NCBI RefSeq assembly: GCF_020194175.1
Contig: NZ_JADYVX010000012.1
Span: 62,001-126,000, forward strand
DNA: 64,000 bases
Origin: Bradyrhizobium sp. BRP22
GTDB taxonomy: Bacteria; Pseudomonadota; Alphaproteobacteria; Rhizobiales; Xanthobacteraceae
Direction of reading: 5' to 3'
The notes beneath the pieces were generated by a model. The model was not told the origin of the DNA and ran no database searches. It saw nothing but the letters and a program-made list of their open reading frames with translations. Below, piece by piece: positions 28,051 through 37,066 of this stretch (position 1 is its first letter; every line of letters starts with the position of its first letter). The translations under genes and the position numbers were made by a program.

Positions 28051-28282
28051 ATCCAGCATTCCCCACCGGGCCAACACGGCCAGCATTGGAGACGTTCGAC
28101 GGTTCAATCGGTTCCGCCATTCACGAAAATTGCTCGAAATTGCCACGGATACGTCCGCGCTTTTTGCGGAACATCGGCGCGCGCGATGCATTGGCCCAGC
28201 ATTGTGCATCGGCAAAAGCCGGCACGCGGTGTTCCCAAGGGTAACACCAGCTCAAGCAAAAGTCGTCGCAAAGGAGTGAGCC

Positions 28283-28639
28283 ATGCGAAACAGATTATTT
28301 GCCGTTGCAGCGATGGCGTGCGCGATCGGTGCGCCAGTCGCGGCGCAGGCGCAGACCACGACCGGCGTCGTCGGCGGTAACACCGTGGTGGTCGAAGAAG
28401 GCGGCGGAATCACGGTGGATCAGCGACCGGCATTTCGTGAATATGTCGTGCGAGAACGCGTGCCGAACTACACGGTCCCCGATCGTGTGGTGGTCGGCGC
28501 CGTGCTGCCCGATACCGGCGTGACAGTCTACGACGTACCGCAGCGCTTCGGCTCAACCCCGTTCCGCTACACCGTCGTGAATGGCGAGACCGTCCTGGTC
28601 GAGCCGCGCTCGCGTCGCATTGTTCAGGTGATCGACTAA
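28283..28639 (+). CDS. DUF1236-domain exported protein
   Basis: 118 residues. A cleavable signal peptide (LFAVAAMACAIGAPVAAQAQ) precedes a beta-rich mature part that ends in the DUF1236 motif: VPNYTVPDRVVVGAVLPDTGV, VYDVPQRFGSTPFRYTVVNG, VLVEPRSRRIVQVID. Function unknown; these periplasmic proteins are common in Bradyrhizobium. AAGGAG lies 7 bases before ATG. A strong terminator follows about 65 bp after the stop, so it is a single-gene unit. Confidence 0.88.
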   Translation: MRNRLFAVAAMACAIGAPVAAQAQTTTGVVGGNTVVVEEGGGITVDQRPAFREYVVRERVPNYTVPDRVVVGAVLPDTGVTVYDVPQRFGSTPFRYTVVNGETVLVEPRSRRIVQVID

Positions 28640-28706
28640 CCCTGACGTGAGCGAGTAGTCCGGGCGCTACGCAAGCGGATGTGCGTGACAGCGACCGGAC
28701 CCAAGA

Positions 28707-28746
28707 GCCCCGCCTGGCCCTCCCCTCCAGGCGGGGCTTTGCTTTC
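28707..28746 (+). terminator. Strong intrinsic terminator after the DUF1236 gene
   Basis: A 12-bp perfect stem AGCCCCGCCTGG (28707-28718) / CCAGGCGGGGCT (28728-28739) with a 9-base loop, followed by TTGCTTTC. It lies between the convergent DUF1236 gene and the hypothetical gene ending at 28752. Confidence 0.85.
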
Positions 28747-28751
28747 TCGGC

Positions 28752-29840
28752 TTACGATCGCAGCATCGACAGCAGTGTCGAGGTCGACTTGTAGTTCTTG
28801 ATTGCGGCATCCTGGAATTCGGGCGTCCAGTTCGCAGCCAGCCGCTCTTCGCCGCTCATCGAGGAATAGGCTTGCAGGATGCCGAGACTGAGCTGGCGCG
28901 GATCTCCGGTCGATTGGCTCTGCTTCAGCGCGTCGAGCACGGAGGCGCGCGTTCGCGCATTCAACTCCTGCTTGGCGGCATAGACCTCCTCTCCGGAGAA
29001 GCGACTGTCCTGGTTCAGCGCGATCGCCGACAGCGAGCGATTGTCGAGCGGGGACAGATCGGCCAATTGTCCGGTCTTGCGGCGGGGGTCATAGACCAGC
29101 TCCTTGCCGTTGCTCGCGGCCTCGCTCTTCTGGCGGTCGAGAAACGCGCGCACGTCGCTGGCGAGATCGCCGAAGTTGCGGCTCTGGCCCGTCGCGGGGC
29201 TGGCCGTGCCGGCGAGCGCGGCCGCGATCGGATCGCCGGCAGTCCCTGACGGCGCCACTGTCGGGTCGGTCTGCGTCGCCTGATAACCCTTGAATACGGC
29301 GGCGCGCTGGGCGGCCCAGGTCGCCGTCGCCTTCTCTTCCGGGCTCGCGCCGTCGAGATAATCCAGCGCCGCCTTGTAGCTGACATTGTAGTCGCCGGTC
29401 AGGCGCGTGGTTGCCAGCGATGGCGCCAGCGCGGCATCGAAGCGCTGCTTCAATTCGCCTGCCGCGACCGCCTGCTCATCGGGACTGAACTTGCCGCCAT
29501 TGTTGGTCGAGATCGCAAACAGCGCGCGGCGATCCAACGTCGAAAGATCAATCGTGGTCTTGCCATTGACCAGCGGTCCCTTGACGCCAGCCGCCGCATA
29601 GAGCCGGTCGAGCGTTGAGCGCGCGTCGTTCGTGACCGTCGTGAAGTCAGGCAGCGATGCTTTTGCCAATTGCGCACGGGCCGCCTCCGACAAGGTCAGG
29701 TTGGTCGCGCTGCCGCCGAGCGGATCGCTGTTTGCGCTGTCATTGGACAGTGTCGTCGCCAGCGACGGCGTCGCCGTTGCCCGCACATAGGCCGAACCAT
29801 ATTGGGCGTAAGGATTGAGCGCCGTGCCGATGGAAGTCAT
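28752..29840 (-). CDS. Hypothetical protein, 362 aa
   Basis: A soluble protein without signal peptide, Ala/Ser/Thr-rich at the N-terminus (SIGTALNPYAQYGSAYVRAT). It contains two related segments, LSTLDRRALFAISTNNGGKFSPDE near residue 98 and LSPLDNRSLSAIALNQDSRFSGEE near residue 270. Each is followed by a conserved helix (AAGELKQRFDAAL, AAKQELNARTRAS), indicating an internal duplication of roughly 130 residues. I do not recognise the family. Its length and low-complexity start recall flagellum-associated or secreted proteins, but no evidence supports that. ATG start; the upstream region holds a palindromic repeat. Confidence 0.72.
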   Translation of the reverse strand: MTSIGTALNPYAQYGSAYVRATATPSLATTLSNDSANSDPLGGSATNLTLSEAARAQLAKASLPDFTTVTNDARSTLDRLYAAAGVKGPLVNGKTTIDLSTLDRRALFAISTNNGGKFSPDEQAVAAGELKQRFDAALAPSLATTRLTGDYNVSYKAALDYLDGASPEEKATATWAAQRAAVFKGYQATQTDPTVAPSGTAGDPIAAALAGTASPATGQSRNFGDLASDVRAFLDRQKSEAASNGKELVYDPRRKTGQLADLSPLDNRSLSAIALNQDSRFSGEEVYAAKQELNARTRASVLDALKQSQSTGDPRQLSLGILQAYSSMSGEERLAANWTPEFQDAAIKNYKSTSTLLSMLRS

Positions 29841-29956
29841 CGGTAAATTCCTGCGTTTGCGCGCGGGTGATGTCTTAAGAAACCGTTCACCCGTCGCGAC
29901 ATTGGCAGGACGTGGTTAATGAGGGGTAAATGTTGCGGGATATTTCTGGGTGGTGG

Positions 29957-30038
29957 CGTCATTCCGGGGCGATGCGAAGCATCGAACCCGGAATCTCGAG
30001 ATTCCGGGTTCGGTCCTACGGACCGCCCCGGAATGACG
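29957..30038. repeat. Interspersed palindromic repeat, CGTCATTCCGGGGCG type
   Basis: Perfect 15-bp ends CGTCATTCCGGGGCG (29957-29971) and CGCCCCGGAATGACG (30024-30038), with a central CCCGGAATCTCGAGATTCCG palindrome and smaller stems between. Full or near-full relatives are at 42719, 47140, 48366 and 49036, and a short one at 51622. It ends 10 bp before the glyS stop codon. Confidence 0.85.
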
Positions 30039-30047
30039 GCGTCAGGT

Positions 30048-32162
30048 TCAATCCTGGATCTTGGAGAAATCCGCCACCGCCCGCGTTGCGGCGCGGATCT
30101 CATTCAACAGCTTCAGCCGGTTCTCGCGGACCTTCTGGTCGTCGTCATTGACCTTGACCTTGTCGAAGAACGCATCGACCGCCGGCCGCAGCGTCGCCAT
30201 CACACTCATGGCACCGGCGAAGTCTTCCTGCGCCACGGCTGCACTCGCCTCGCGCTTCACCTGATCGATCGCCTTTGCCAGCGCCTTCTCCTCGTCCTGC
30301 CGATAGAGCGACGGATCGGGCGTGCCGTCGAACGTGCGCTTGTCCCGCTTCTCCTCGATCGCGAGGATGTTGCCCGCGCGCTTGGTACCCGCAAGCAGAT
30401 TCTTGCCGTCGTCAGTGTCGAGGAATTTCCCGAGCGCCTCGACGCGGCGGACGACGAGCAGAAGATCGTCCTGGCCCTCTAGCGCGAAGACGGCATCGAC
30501 GAGGTCGTGACGTGCGCCCTGATCGCGGAGTTGGACCTTGAGGCGCTCGGCAAAGAAGACCAACAGCGATGGCGCGATAGCAATCGGACTCTCAGCGGCC
30601 TTTACAGCGTCGCCCTCAAGGAGCGTGACGACGAATGTCGTGATCGTCTTGATTAGGCTGGTACGAATATCGTTCTCGAGGATAAGGCGGATCACCCCCA
30701 GCGCCGCCCGCCTCAGCGCATACGGGTCCTTGCTCCCGGTCGGCTTCTCGTCGATCGCCCAGAATCCGACCAACGTATCGATCTTGTCCGCGAGCGCCAC
30801 CGCCACGCTTACCGGATCCGTCGGCACGCGATCCGCCGGCCCCTGCGGCTTGTAGTGCTCCTCGCTCGCCGCAGCGACCGACGCATCTTCACCCTGCGCC
30901 AGCGCGTAGTATTTCCCCATCAGCCCCTGCAACTCGGGGAATTCGCCGACCACTTCCGTCAGCAAATCCGCCTTCGCCAGACGCGCGGCGCGTTTCGTCT
31001 TCTCGACATCGGCGCCGACTAGCGGCGCGATCTCCGCGGCCAATCGCTCGATCCGCTTGATGCGCTCGCCCTGCGTGCCCAGCTTCTCATGGAACACGAT
31101 CTGGTCGAACTTCGGCAGCCGCTCCTCGAGCCTGGTCTTGAGGTCCGTCTCGTAGAAGAACTTCGCATCACTCAGCCGCGCGCGGATCACGCGCTCGTTG
31201 CCGGCGACGATGGCCTTGCCGCCGTCACTGGCCTCGATATTGGCGGTGAGGATGAACTTGTTGGTGAGCTTCCCCGTTCTGGGATCGCTCACCACGAAGC
31301 ATTTCTGGTTGTTGCGGATGGTGGCGCGGATCACCTCGTCCGGGATCGACAGGAATTCCTTGTCGAACGAACCCATCAACGCCACCGGCCATTCGACGAG
31401 GCCGGCGACCTCGTCGAGCAGCCCCTGGTCCTCGACCAATTCAAAATTCTGCGCCTGCGCCAGCGTCTTTGCATCCGCAAGGATCATGTCCTTGCGCGCT
31501 TGCGGGTCGAGCACGACCTTGGCCGCGTTCAGCTTGGCCTCGTAGTCATGAAAATGGCGCACGGAGATCGCGCCAGGCGCCATGAAGCGGTGCCCGAACG
31601 TGGTCTGCCCCGCCTCGATGCCGTCGACCGAGAAATTCACCACATCCGGCTCCTCGGTCTCGGGACCAAATGTCGCCGTGATCGCGTGCAGCGGGCGCAC
31701 CCAGGTCAGCGCGCCGGGCCTTGCCGAACGCTCGCCCCAGCGCATCGATTTCGGCCAGGGGAAGGTTCTGATGATGACAGGCAGGATCTCGGCGAGCACG
31801 TCGAGCGCGGGCCGCCCCGGCTTCTCGATCAGCGCGATGTAGAAATCGCCCTTCTTGTCGCTCTGGATTTTTGCCTCACTGATCGAGGCGAGACCCGTGG
31901 CTTTCAGGAATCCCTGGATCGCGGGCTCGGGCCCGCCGACGCGGGGGCCGCGCCGCTCTTCCTTCAGATCGGGCTGCCGCGCCGGAATGCCGTGCACGGT
32001 GAGCGCCAGCCGCCGCGGCGTCGCGAACGCGCGGGCGCCTTCGTAAACCAAGCCCTCGGCCACGAGCTTGTCGGTCACCATGCGGCGCAGATCGTCGGCC
32101 GCCTTGGCCTGCATGCGCGCGGGGATTTCCTCGGAAAACAGTTCGAGCAGGAGATCAGGCAT
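30048..32162 (-). CDS. glyS: Glycine-tRNA ligase beta subunit
   Basis: 704 residues. It starts MPDLLLELFSEEIPARMQ, the invariant beginning of GlyS, and contains the family block PKSMRWG and an HD-like region, ending with the anticodon-binding part (AMSVMATLRPAVDAFFDKVKVN). It forms an alpha2beta2 enzyme with GlyQ that charges tRNA-Gly. The ATG overlaps the glyQ stop by one base (TGATG), so the two are translationally coupled. Confidence 0.97.
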   Translation of the reverse strand: MPDLLLELFSEEIPARMQAKAADDLRRMVTDKLVAEGLVYEGARAFATPRRLALTVHGIPARQPDLKEERRGPRVGGPEPAIQGFLKATGLASISEAKIQSDKKGDFYIALIEKPGRPALDVLAEILPVIIRTFPWPKSMRWGERSARPGALTWVRPLHAITATFGPETEEPDVVNFSVDGIEAGQTTFGHRFMAPGAISVRHFHDYEAKLNAAKVVLDPQARKDMILADAKTLAQAQNFELVEDQGLLDEVAGLVEWPVALMGSFDKEFLSIPDEVIRATIRNNQKCFVVSDPRTGKLTNKFILTANIEASDGGKAIVAGNERVIRARLSDAKFFYETDLKTRLEERLPKFDQIVFHEKLGTQGERIKRIERLAAEIAPLVGADVEKTKRAARLAKADLLTEVVGEFPELQGLMGKYYALAQGEDASVAAASEEHYKPQGPADRVPTDPVSVAVALADKIDTLVGFWAIDEKPTGSKDPYALRRAALGVIRLILENDIRTSLIKTITTFVVTLLEGDAVKAAESPIAIAPSLLVFFAERLKVQLRDQGARHDLVDAVFALEGQDDLLLVVRRVEALGKFLDTDDGKNLLAGTKRAGNILAIEEKRDKRTFDGTPDPSLYRQDEEKALAKAIDQVKREASAAVAQEDFAGAMSVMATLRPAVDAFFDKVKVNDDDQKVRENRLKLLNEIRAATRAVADFSKIQD

Positions 32163-33097
32163 CAGGCGGCCCTGCCGGCTTCGGTGTGCACCCAGGCTTC
32201 GCCGCAGGCTTTCGCCAGTTCGCGCACCCGCAGGATGTAGCTCTGCCGCTCCGTCACCGAGATCACGCCGCGCGCGTCGAGCAGGTTGAACACGTGGCTG
32301 GCCTTGATGCACTGGTCATAGGCCGGCAGCGCCATCAGGTGCTCCCGCTGGTTGCCTCCCTCGCGCCAGCCCGCCGCGAGATATTTCCTGCAGGCTTCCT
32401 CGGCCATTCGAAACTGCTCGAACAGCATCGCGGTGTCGGCAATCTCGAAATTATGCCGCGAATATTCCTGCTCGGCCTGCAGGAACACGTCGCCATAGCT
32501 CACCTTCTCGGCGCCTTCGCGGCCGTTGAAGTTGAGGTCGTAGACGCGGTCGACGCCCTGCACATACATCGCCAGCCGCTCGAGCCCGTAGGTGAGCTCG
32601 CCGGCAACCGGCGCGCACTCGACGCCCGCGACCTGCTGAAAGTAAGTGAACTGCGACACTTCCATGCCGTCGCACCAGCATTCCCAGCCCAGGCCCCAGG
32701 CCCCGAGCGTCGGGCTCTCCCAGTCGTCCTCGACAAAGCGGATGTCGTGCAGCGCCGAATCGACACCGATCGCGGCCAGCGATTTCAGATAGAGCTCCTG
32801 GATGTCAGGCGGTGACGGCTTCAGGATCACCTGGAACTGGTAATAGTGCTGCAGACGGTTGGGGTTCTCGCCATAGCGGCCGTCCTTCGGCCGCCGCGAG
32901 GGCTGCACATAGGCGGCGTTCCAGCGCTTCGGTCCGAGCGCGCGCAGCGTTGTGGCGGGATGGAAGGTGCCGGCGCCGACCTCCATGTCATAGGGCTGCA
33001 GGATCACGCAGCCGTAATCCGCCCAGTAGCGCTGCAGCGTCAGGATCAGTCCCTGGAACGAACGTTCCGGGCGCATATGGGCAGGCAGGGCATCCAT
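32162..33097 (-). CDS. glyQ: Glycine-tRNA ligase alpha subunit
   Basis: 311 residues, the normal size. Landmarks: SFQGLILTLQRYWADYGCVI, QPYDMEVGAGTFHPATTLRALG, QPSRRPKDGRYGENPNRLQ, and EDDWESPTLGAWGLGWE. It carries the class II synthetase catalytic fold for the heterotetramer with GlyS. ATG 33097 (MDALPAHMRPERS) is used; the Met eight codons later is a possible alternative. A 115-bp spacer separates it from the small membrane protein gene upstream on the same strand. Confidence 0.97.
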   Translation of the reverse strand: MDALPAHMRPERSFQGLILTLQRYWADYGCVILQPYDMEVGAGTFHPATTLRALGPKRWNAAYVQPSRRPKDGRYGENPNRLQHYYQFQVILKPSPPDIQELYLKSLAAIGVDSALHDIRFVEDDWESPTLGAWGLGWECWCDGMEVSQFTYFQQVAGVECAPVAGELTYGLERLAMYVQGVDRVYDLNFNGREGAEKVSYGDVFLQAEQEYSRHNFEIADTAMLFEQFRMAEEACRKYLAAGWREGGNQREHLMALPAYDQCIKASHVFNLLDARGVISVTERQSYILRVRELAKACGEAWVHTEAGRAA

Positions 33098-33212
33098 CGT
33101 CGGTATCGGTCTCGCGATGCGGGGGTTGAAAGCGCGCGGACCGTATCGGCGGGAAGACAGGGAATCAAGGCGAGAGGCGGGCCTGCGCCCGCTCCTCAGG
33201 ATGAGGGCAGCT

Positions 33213-33425
33213 TTAGCCGGGCCGGTAGGCGCCGGTGACGGGGTCGCGGCGAAGTGTTGGAATCTCGCTCCGGCTGGCAGCCTCGGCCATGCGGGCGCGG
33301 CGCGCCTCTTCCAGTTCCTCATTGACCCGCAGCGCCGTGCGATAGGCCCAGCGCACCACGGCAAGCCCGCCCAAAACACCCGCAAATGCGATCATGGCTG
33401 GCATCGATCGATCCTTGTCGTCCAT
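33213..33425 (-). CDS. Small hypothetical membrane protein, 70 aa
   Basis: One N-terminal hydrophobic helix (MPAMIAFAGVLGGLAVVRWA) is followed by a charged Arg/Glu-rich helix and a conserved-looking end, IPTLRRDPVTGAYRPG. No known domain recognised. GGGGG lies about 8 bases before the ATG at 33425; a TTG five codons earlier is less likely. It lies between glyQ and the S49 peptidase gene on the same strand, an order I believe is common in Bradyrhizobium. Confidence 0.72.
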   Translation of the reverse strand: MDDKDRSMPAMIAFAGVLGGLAVVRWAYRTALRVNEELEEARRARMAEAASRSEIPTLRRDPVTGAYRPG

Positions 33426-33515
33426 CTGTCGGACCCCCAATGCTCGATAGTTTCGCTTAAGCCGGGCTGCGCCGCAATCAACCTTTTGGGACCAAATGGC
33501 GCGGACACAGTGATG

Positions 33516-34427
33516 TCAGAACCCGAATTTGGCCCAGATCGCCCGCGTTTCCAGCGCCGAGATCAAATCGTCAGGCAGTCCTCCGAGCCGATCCAGCGCC
33601 GCCAGCGAGCCTGCCCCGGGCGCCCGCCTGCCCAGCAGCCCCGACAACAGCCCGCTCGCGGGGGCGATCACCGGCGTCAGCACCTTCTCGCCATAGCGGG
33701 CGTGGAGCGTCGAGCGGAGGTCGCCGATCCCATCGGCGAGGCCGAGCGTAACGGAGGTTTCGCCGGCCCAATATTCACCGGTGAAGAGGACATCATCGGC
33801 GCCTTTCAGCCGTGCGCCACGACTCTGTTTCACCAGCGCGATGAAGATCGCGTGAATCTCGCGCTGGATCGTCTTCAGCCGTTCCACCTCTTCGGGCTTC
33901 TCGGGCAGGAACGGGTCGAGCATCGCCTTGTGCTCGCCGGCGGTATAGAGCCGCCGCTCGACGCCGATCTTGCGGATCAGTTCCTGGAAACCGAACGTGC
34001 CGCCGACCACTCCGATCGAACCGAGGATGGACGACGGGTCGCAGAAGATCTCGTCGCCCGCACAGGCGATCATGTAGCCGCCGGAAGCCGCGACGTCCTC
34101 GACGAACACCAGAACCGGGAGCTGCTTTTCGGCGGCGAGCTGGCGGATCCGCAGGTAGATCTGGCGCGACTGCACCGGCGAGCCGCCGGGCGAATTGATC
34201 ACCAGCGCCACCGCCTTGGCGTTGCGGATCGCAAACGCGCGTTCGAGCGTTTTCGCGATACCGGCGAGCGTCATGCCGGGGCGGAGCGGCGTCACCGCGC
34301 CGATCACGCCGGACAGCCGCACCACCGGCACCACGGCCGTGCCGCGCCGAAACCGCGCCGGGAGCCAGGCTTCGAGCCTGTCGAAGAGGCCCGACAGTCC
34401 GGGGCGATCAATTCTTTGTTCACTCAT
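33516..34427 (-). CDS. S49-family serine peptidase (SppA/SohB-like)
   Basis: 303 residues, the short single-domain form of the S49 peptidase family. The catalytic Ser lies in DVAASGGYMIACAGDEIF near residue 114. The general-base Lys is probably in EHKAMLDPFLPE near 167. ALVINSPGGSP and SSILGSIGVV are the clp/crotonase-fold loops around the active site. There is no clear N-terminal membrane helix, so it may act at the inner membrane face or in the cytoplasm. Family role: degradation of signal peptides and membrane-associated fragments. Divergent from a 33-residue gene at 34535. Confidence 0.92.
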   Translation of the reverse strand: MSEQRIDRPGLSGLFDRLEAWLPARFRRGTAVVPVVRLSGVIGAVTPLRPGMTLAGIAKTLERAFAIRNAKAVALVINSPGGSPVQSRQIYLRIRQLAAEKQLPVLVFVEDVAASGGYMIACAGDEIFCDPSSILGSIGVVGGTFGFQELIRKIGVERRLYTAGEHKAMLDPFLPEKPEEVERLKTIQREIHAIFIALVKQSRGARLKGADDVLFTGEYWAGETSVTLGLADGIGDLRSTLHARYGEKVLTPVIAPASGLLSGLLGRRAPGAGSLAALDRLGGLPDDLISALETRAIWAKFGF

Positions 34428-34534
34428 TCCCGTTACCTCGAATTAACCGTTTTTTATCCCACCACTGTCATCCAGTGAATGGAACGCCCCCTGCAACGCG
34501 ATGTTCTGGCTGCAAGCTCGCAGCGGAGAGCAAG

Positions 34535-34636
34535 ATGAAAATCTATCTGCTGATACTGCTGATCGGTACCCTGCTCACGGCGGTTCACTTCACCGCGGCG
34601 CCCGAACGGCAATCGGATACGCTCCCGCAGCAGTAG
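34535..34636 (+). CDS. Very small membrane peptide, 33 aa
   Basis: MKIYLLILLIGTLLTAVHFT followed by a short hydrophilic tail ending in TAG at 34634-34636. A single hydrophobic helix is followed by a Pro/Gln-containing tail. GGAGAG lies 7 bases before the ATG and codon use fits the genome. It is divergent from the S49 peptidase and convergent with the TrmN6-like gene, with only 26 bp to the latter's stop. Function unknown; coding status rests on ribosome-binding site and composition only. Confidence 0.55.
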   Translation: MKIYLLILLIGTLLTAVHFTAAPERQSDTLPQQ

Positions 34637-34662
34637 ACCACGTCCACCGTCCGGCATCTTCT

Positions 34663-35439
34663 TCACCCGGCAAGCGGCAATATCCCTTTCCCCATCAGGC
34701 TCTCCTGAACCCCTTTGTTCGGCACGCCTTGCTCATCATTGAGCACCAGCGCGGCATGGAGTCGCGTCGGGGCGCGCCCGCCTTTGACCGCGCGCAGCAG
34801 AATGCGGCCCGCCACCGTGGTCACATCAGCGTGAACGGGCAGAATCTCGAGGCTGCCGAACCCGCGATCCAGCGCAGCCAGCACCTCGGCAATGCCATCG
34901 GCGCGCCAGATCAGCGTCAATTCTCCCCGGGATTTCAGGATGCGTCGCGCTGCACGGATCCAGCTCTCCAGGGTCGTCGCCGACGCCACATGTGCGACCT
35001 CGCGCGCTTTGTCCGGCGAAGCGCGGTGGCGTCTGGAATCGTTAAACGGCGGATTCATCAGCACGACATCGACGCTGTCGGGCGGCAGGCGGGCAGCGGC
35101 GAACGCCTCCGCCGATGCTTCGACGTCGAGCACGATCACATCGGCGGCAATCGCATTGGCGGCCGCATTCCCTCGCGCCAGTGCAGCGAGCTCCGCGTCG
35201 ATCTCGACCAGCACCAGGTCGATGCCGGCAACGCGTTTGGCCAGCGCAAGGCCGGCGGCGCCGACGCCCGCGCCGAGGTCGACGACGCGATCGCCGTGTC
35301 GCGCGCGCGTCGCGGCCGCGAGCAGCATGGCGTCATGTCCGGCGCGGTGGCCGGACCTGAGCTGTCGCAGCAGCAATCGTCCGCCGAGAAAAGCGTCCTC
35401 GGTGACGACGTCACCGTGCCCGGTGACGTGTTCACTCAT
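34663..35439 (-). CDS. TrmN6-like SAM-dependent methyltransferase
   Basis: About 258 residues. The SAM-binding motif is DLGAGVGAAGLALAKRV near residue 55 and the catalytic NPPF is near residue 128 (VLMNPPFNDSRRH). The NPPF motif and the start VTEDAFLGGRLLLRQLRSGHRAGHDAMLLAAA match tRNA1(Val) (adenine37-N6)-methyltransferases. In alphaproteobacteria the exact target is less certain. Its start overlaps the DUF2007 gene by 8 bp (ATG 35439 inside that gene's end), so the two are coupled. ATG 35454 is an alternative start. Confidence 0.87.
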   Translation of the reverse strand: MSEHVTGHGDVVTEDAFLGGRLLLRQLRSGHRAGHDAMLLAAATRARHGDRVVDLGAGVGAAGLALAKRVAGIDLVLVEIDAELAALARGNAAANAIAADVIVLDVEASAEAFAAARLPPDSVDVVLMNPPFNDSRRHRASPDKAREVAHVASATTLESWIRAARRILKSRGELTLIWRADGIAEVLAALDRGFGSLEILPVHADVTTVAGRILLRAVKGGRAPTRLHAALVLNDEQGVPNKGVQESLMGKGILPLAG

Positions 35440-35674
35440 CGGCGCGCAATTCATGCGCGTAACCCGCGTCAGTCAGCAGCTTGCGCGCCGCGCGGTTGTC
35501 GTCCTCATGGACCAGGATCCGCCGCGGCAGGATGCCGAGCGATCCCTCGATGACGCTCATGTTCTGGTCCAGCACCAGATGATGGATGTCGGCGCTGTCG
35601 AGCAATGCGGTGATCGCGGACACCAGTACCATGTCATTGGTTCGGACCAATTCTCGCAAGCGTTCGTTCTCCAT
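35432..35674 (-). CDS. DUF2007-domain protein (putative signal-transducing)
   Basis: 80 residues: MENERLRELVRTNDMVLVSA, then ITALLDSADIHHLVLDQNMS, ILPRRILVHEDD and NRAARKLL. This is the compact alpha/beta fold of DUF2007, related to PII-like and ACT-like proteins. No ligand is known. The gene ends 8 bp inside the methyltransferase gene and is divergent from ispB. An extension upstream of 35674 is possible but looks non-coding. Confidence 0.83.
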   Translation of the reverse strand: MENERLRELVRTNDMVLVSAITALLDSADIHHLVLDQNMSVIEGSLGILPRRILVHEDDNRAARKLLTDAGYAHELRADE

Positions 35675-35825
35675 GTTCAGCCCAGCGCAGACCATGCGAC
35701 AGATGTCAACAGCTTCATACCCTTGCCGCCCCAGCGCGCAGTTTCTATTGTAGTCCTGAGGTGCAGTGATCGATTGCCGGATCACGCCCTAGGATAGTGT
35801 GGTTTCGGCAAATTTGGAGACCAGC

Positions 35826-36836
35826 GTGGCGGTTATTGTCCCTTTTGAAAACCCGTCGAACGCTTCGATAGACCCGCTGGTCGCCCTGGTCGCCGCCGAC
35901 ATGGAACGCGTCAACGCGGCCATTCTGGCGCGAACCGGCTCCGAGGTCACGATGATCCCGGAGGTCGCCAACCACCTGATCTCCTCCGGGGGCAAACGCC
36001 TGCGGCCGATGCTGACATTGGCGATGGCCCAGCTCTCCGGCTATTCCGGCGACGGCCATATCAAGCTCGCCGCCGCGGTGGAGTTCATGCATACCGCGAC
36101 GCTGCTGCATGACGACGTGGTCGACGAAAGCGAGCTGCGGCGCGGCAAATTGTCGGCACGGATGCTCTGGGGCAACGAGGCCAGCGTCCTGGTCGGCGAC
36201 TTCCTGCTCGGCCAGGCCTTCCGCATGATGGTCGAGGTCGGCTCGCTGCGCGCGCTCGACATCCTCTCCTCCGCCGCCGCCACCATCGCCGAGGGCGAGG
36301 TGATGCAGCTTGCCGCGGCGAAGAACACCGCGACCACCGAGGATGAATATCTGGCCGTGATCCGCGGCAAGACCGCGGAACTGTTCGCGGCCGCCTGCGA
36401 AGTCGGCCCCGTCATCGCCAACCGGCCGAAGCCGGAGCAGACCGCGTGCCGCTCCGCCGGCATGAACCTCGGCATCGCCTTCCAGCTCGTCGACGACGTG
36501 CTCGACTATGGCGGCAAGTCCGCCAAGCTCGGCAAGAACGTCGGCGACGATTTCCGCGAAGGCAAGATCACGCTGCCGGTGGTGCTGGCCTTCCGCCGCG
36601 GCAATGACAGCGAGCGCGAGTTCTGGGTCAGAGCGCTGGAGCGCGGCGAAATCCGCGGCGGCGATCTCGACCACGCCATCGGCTTGATGACGAAGCACCG
36701 CGCGCTCGAGGACACGCTGACCCGCGCCCACCACTACGGCGCGATGGCGGTCGACGCGCTGGCACTATTCCCGGCCTCACCGATGAAGACCGCCCTCGAA
36801 CAGGTCGTGGCCTTCTGCCTGGCGCGCTCGCATTGA
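35826..36836 (+). CDS. ispB: Polyprenyl diphosphate synthase (long-chain, ubiquinone side chain)
   Basis: 336 residues of the trans-isoprenyl synthase family. The two aspartate-rich metal sites are LLHDDVVDESELRRG (near residue 96) and LVDDVLDYGG (near 220), with GGKRLRPMLTLA and GEVMQLAAAKN between. It makes the C45-C50 chain for ubiquinone; rhizobia normally make Q10, so a decaprenyl product is inferred. GTG 35826 (MAVIVPFE) is chosen because GGAG lies 7 bases upstream; a GTG nine codons earlier (35799) is weaker. Divergent from the DUF2007/methyltransferase pair. Two repeats follow. Confidence 0.93.
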   Translation: MAVIVPFENPSNASIDPLVALVAADMERVNAAILARTGSEVTMIPEVANHLISSGGKRLRPMLTLAMAQLSGYSGDGHIKLAAAVEFMHTATLLHDDVVDESELRRGKLSARMLWGNEASVLVGDFLLGQAFRMMVEVGSLRALDILSSAAATIAEGEVMQLAAAKNTATTEDEYLAVIRGKTAELFAAACEVGPVIANRPKPEQTACRSAGMNLGIAFQLVDDVLDYGGKSAKLGKNVGDDFREGKITLPVVLAFRRGNDSEREFWVRALERGEIRGGDLDHAIGLMTKHRALEDTLTRAHHYGAMAVDALALFPASPMKTALEQVVAFCLARSH

Positions 36837-36843
36837 GCGATCA

Positions 36844-36920
36844 GCAGGATGGGGAGAGCGAAGCGAAACCCATCGGTGCTTGCGGCACAATGATGGGTTC
36901 GCTTCGCTCTACCCATCCTG
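36844..36920. repeat. Palindromic repeat, GAGCGAAGCGAAACCCATC type
   Basis: The left arm CAGGATGGGGAGAGCGAAGC...ACCCATC and the right arm GATGGGTTCGCTTCGCTCTACCCATCCTG form an almost perfect long hairpin just after ispB. A second copy is at 61056-61140. Confidence 0.8.
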
Positions 36921-36941
36921 CGATTTACGCGAGCCGTTAGA

Positions 36942-37041
36942 CCCTCATGGTGAGGAGCGCCGAACGCGCGTCTCGAACCATGAGGCCCCGCCGTGGCCTC
37001 GCCCTTCGAGACGCCTGCTTCGCAGGCTCCTCAGGGTGAGG
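36942..37041. repeat. Palindromic repeat, CCCTCATGGTGAGGAGCGC type
   Basis: Begins CCCTCATGGTGAGGAGCGCC and ends GGCTCCTCAGGGTGAGGG, with an inner CGTCTCGAACCATGAGG / CCTTCGAGACG pairing. It lies between the convergent ends of ispB and ispE. Single copy in this window. Confidence 0.7.
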
Positions 37042-37066
37042 GGATAGATGAGCGGGTTGCGCTACT

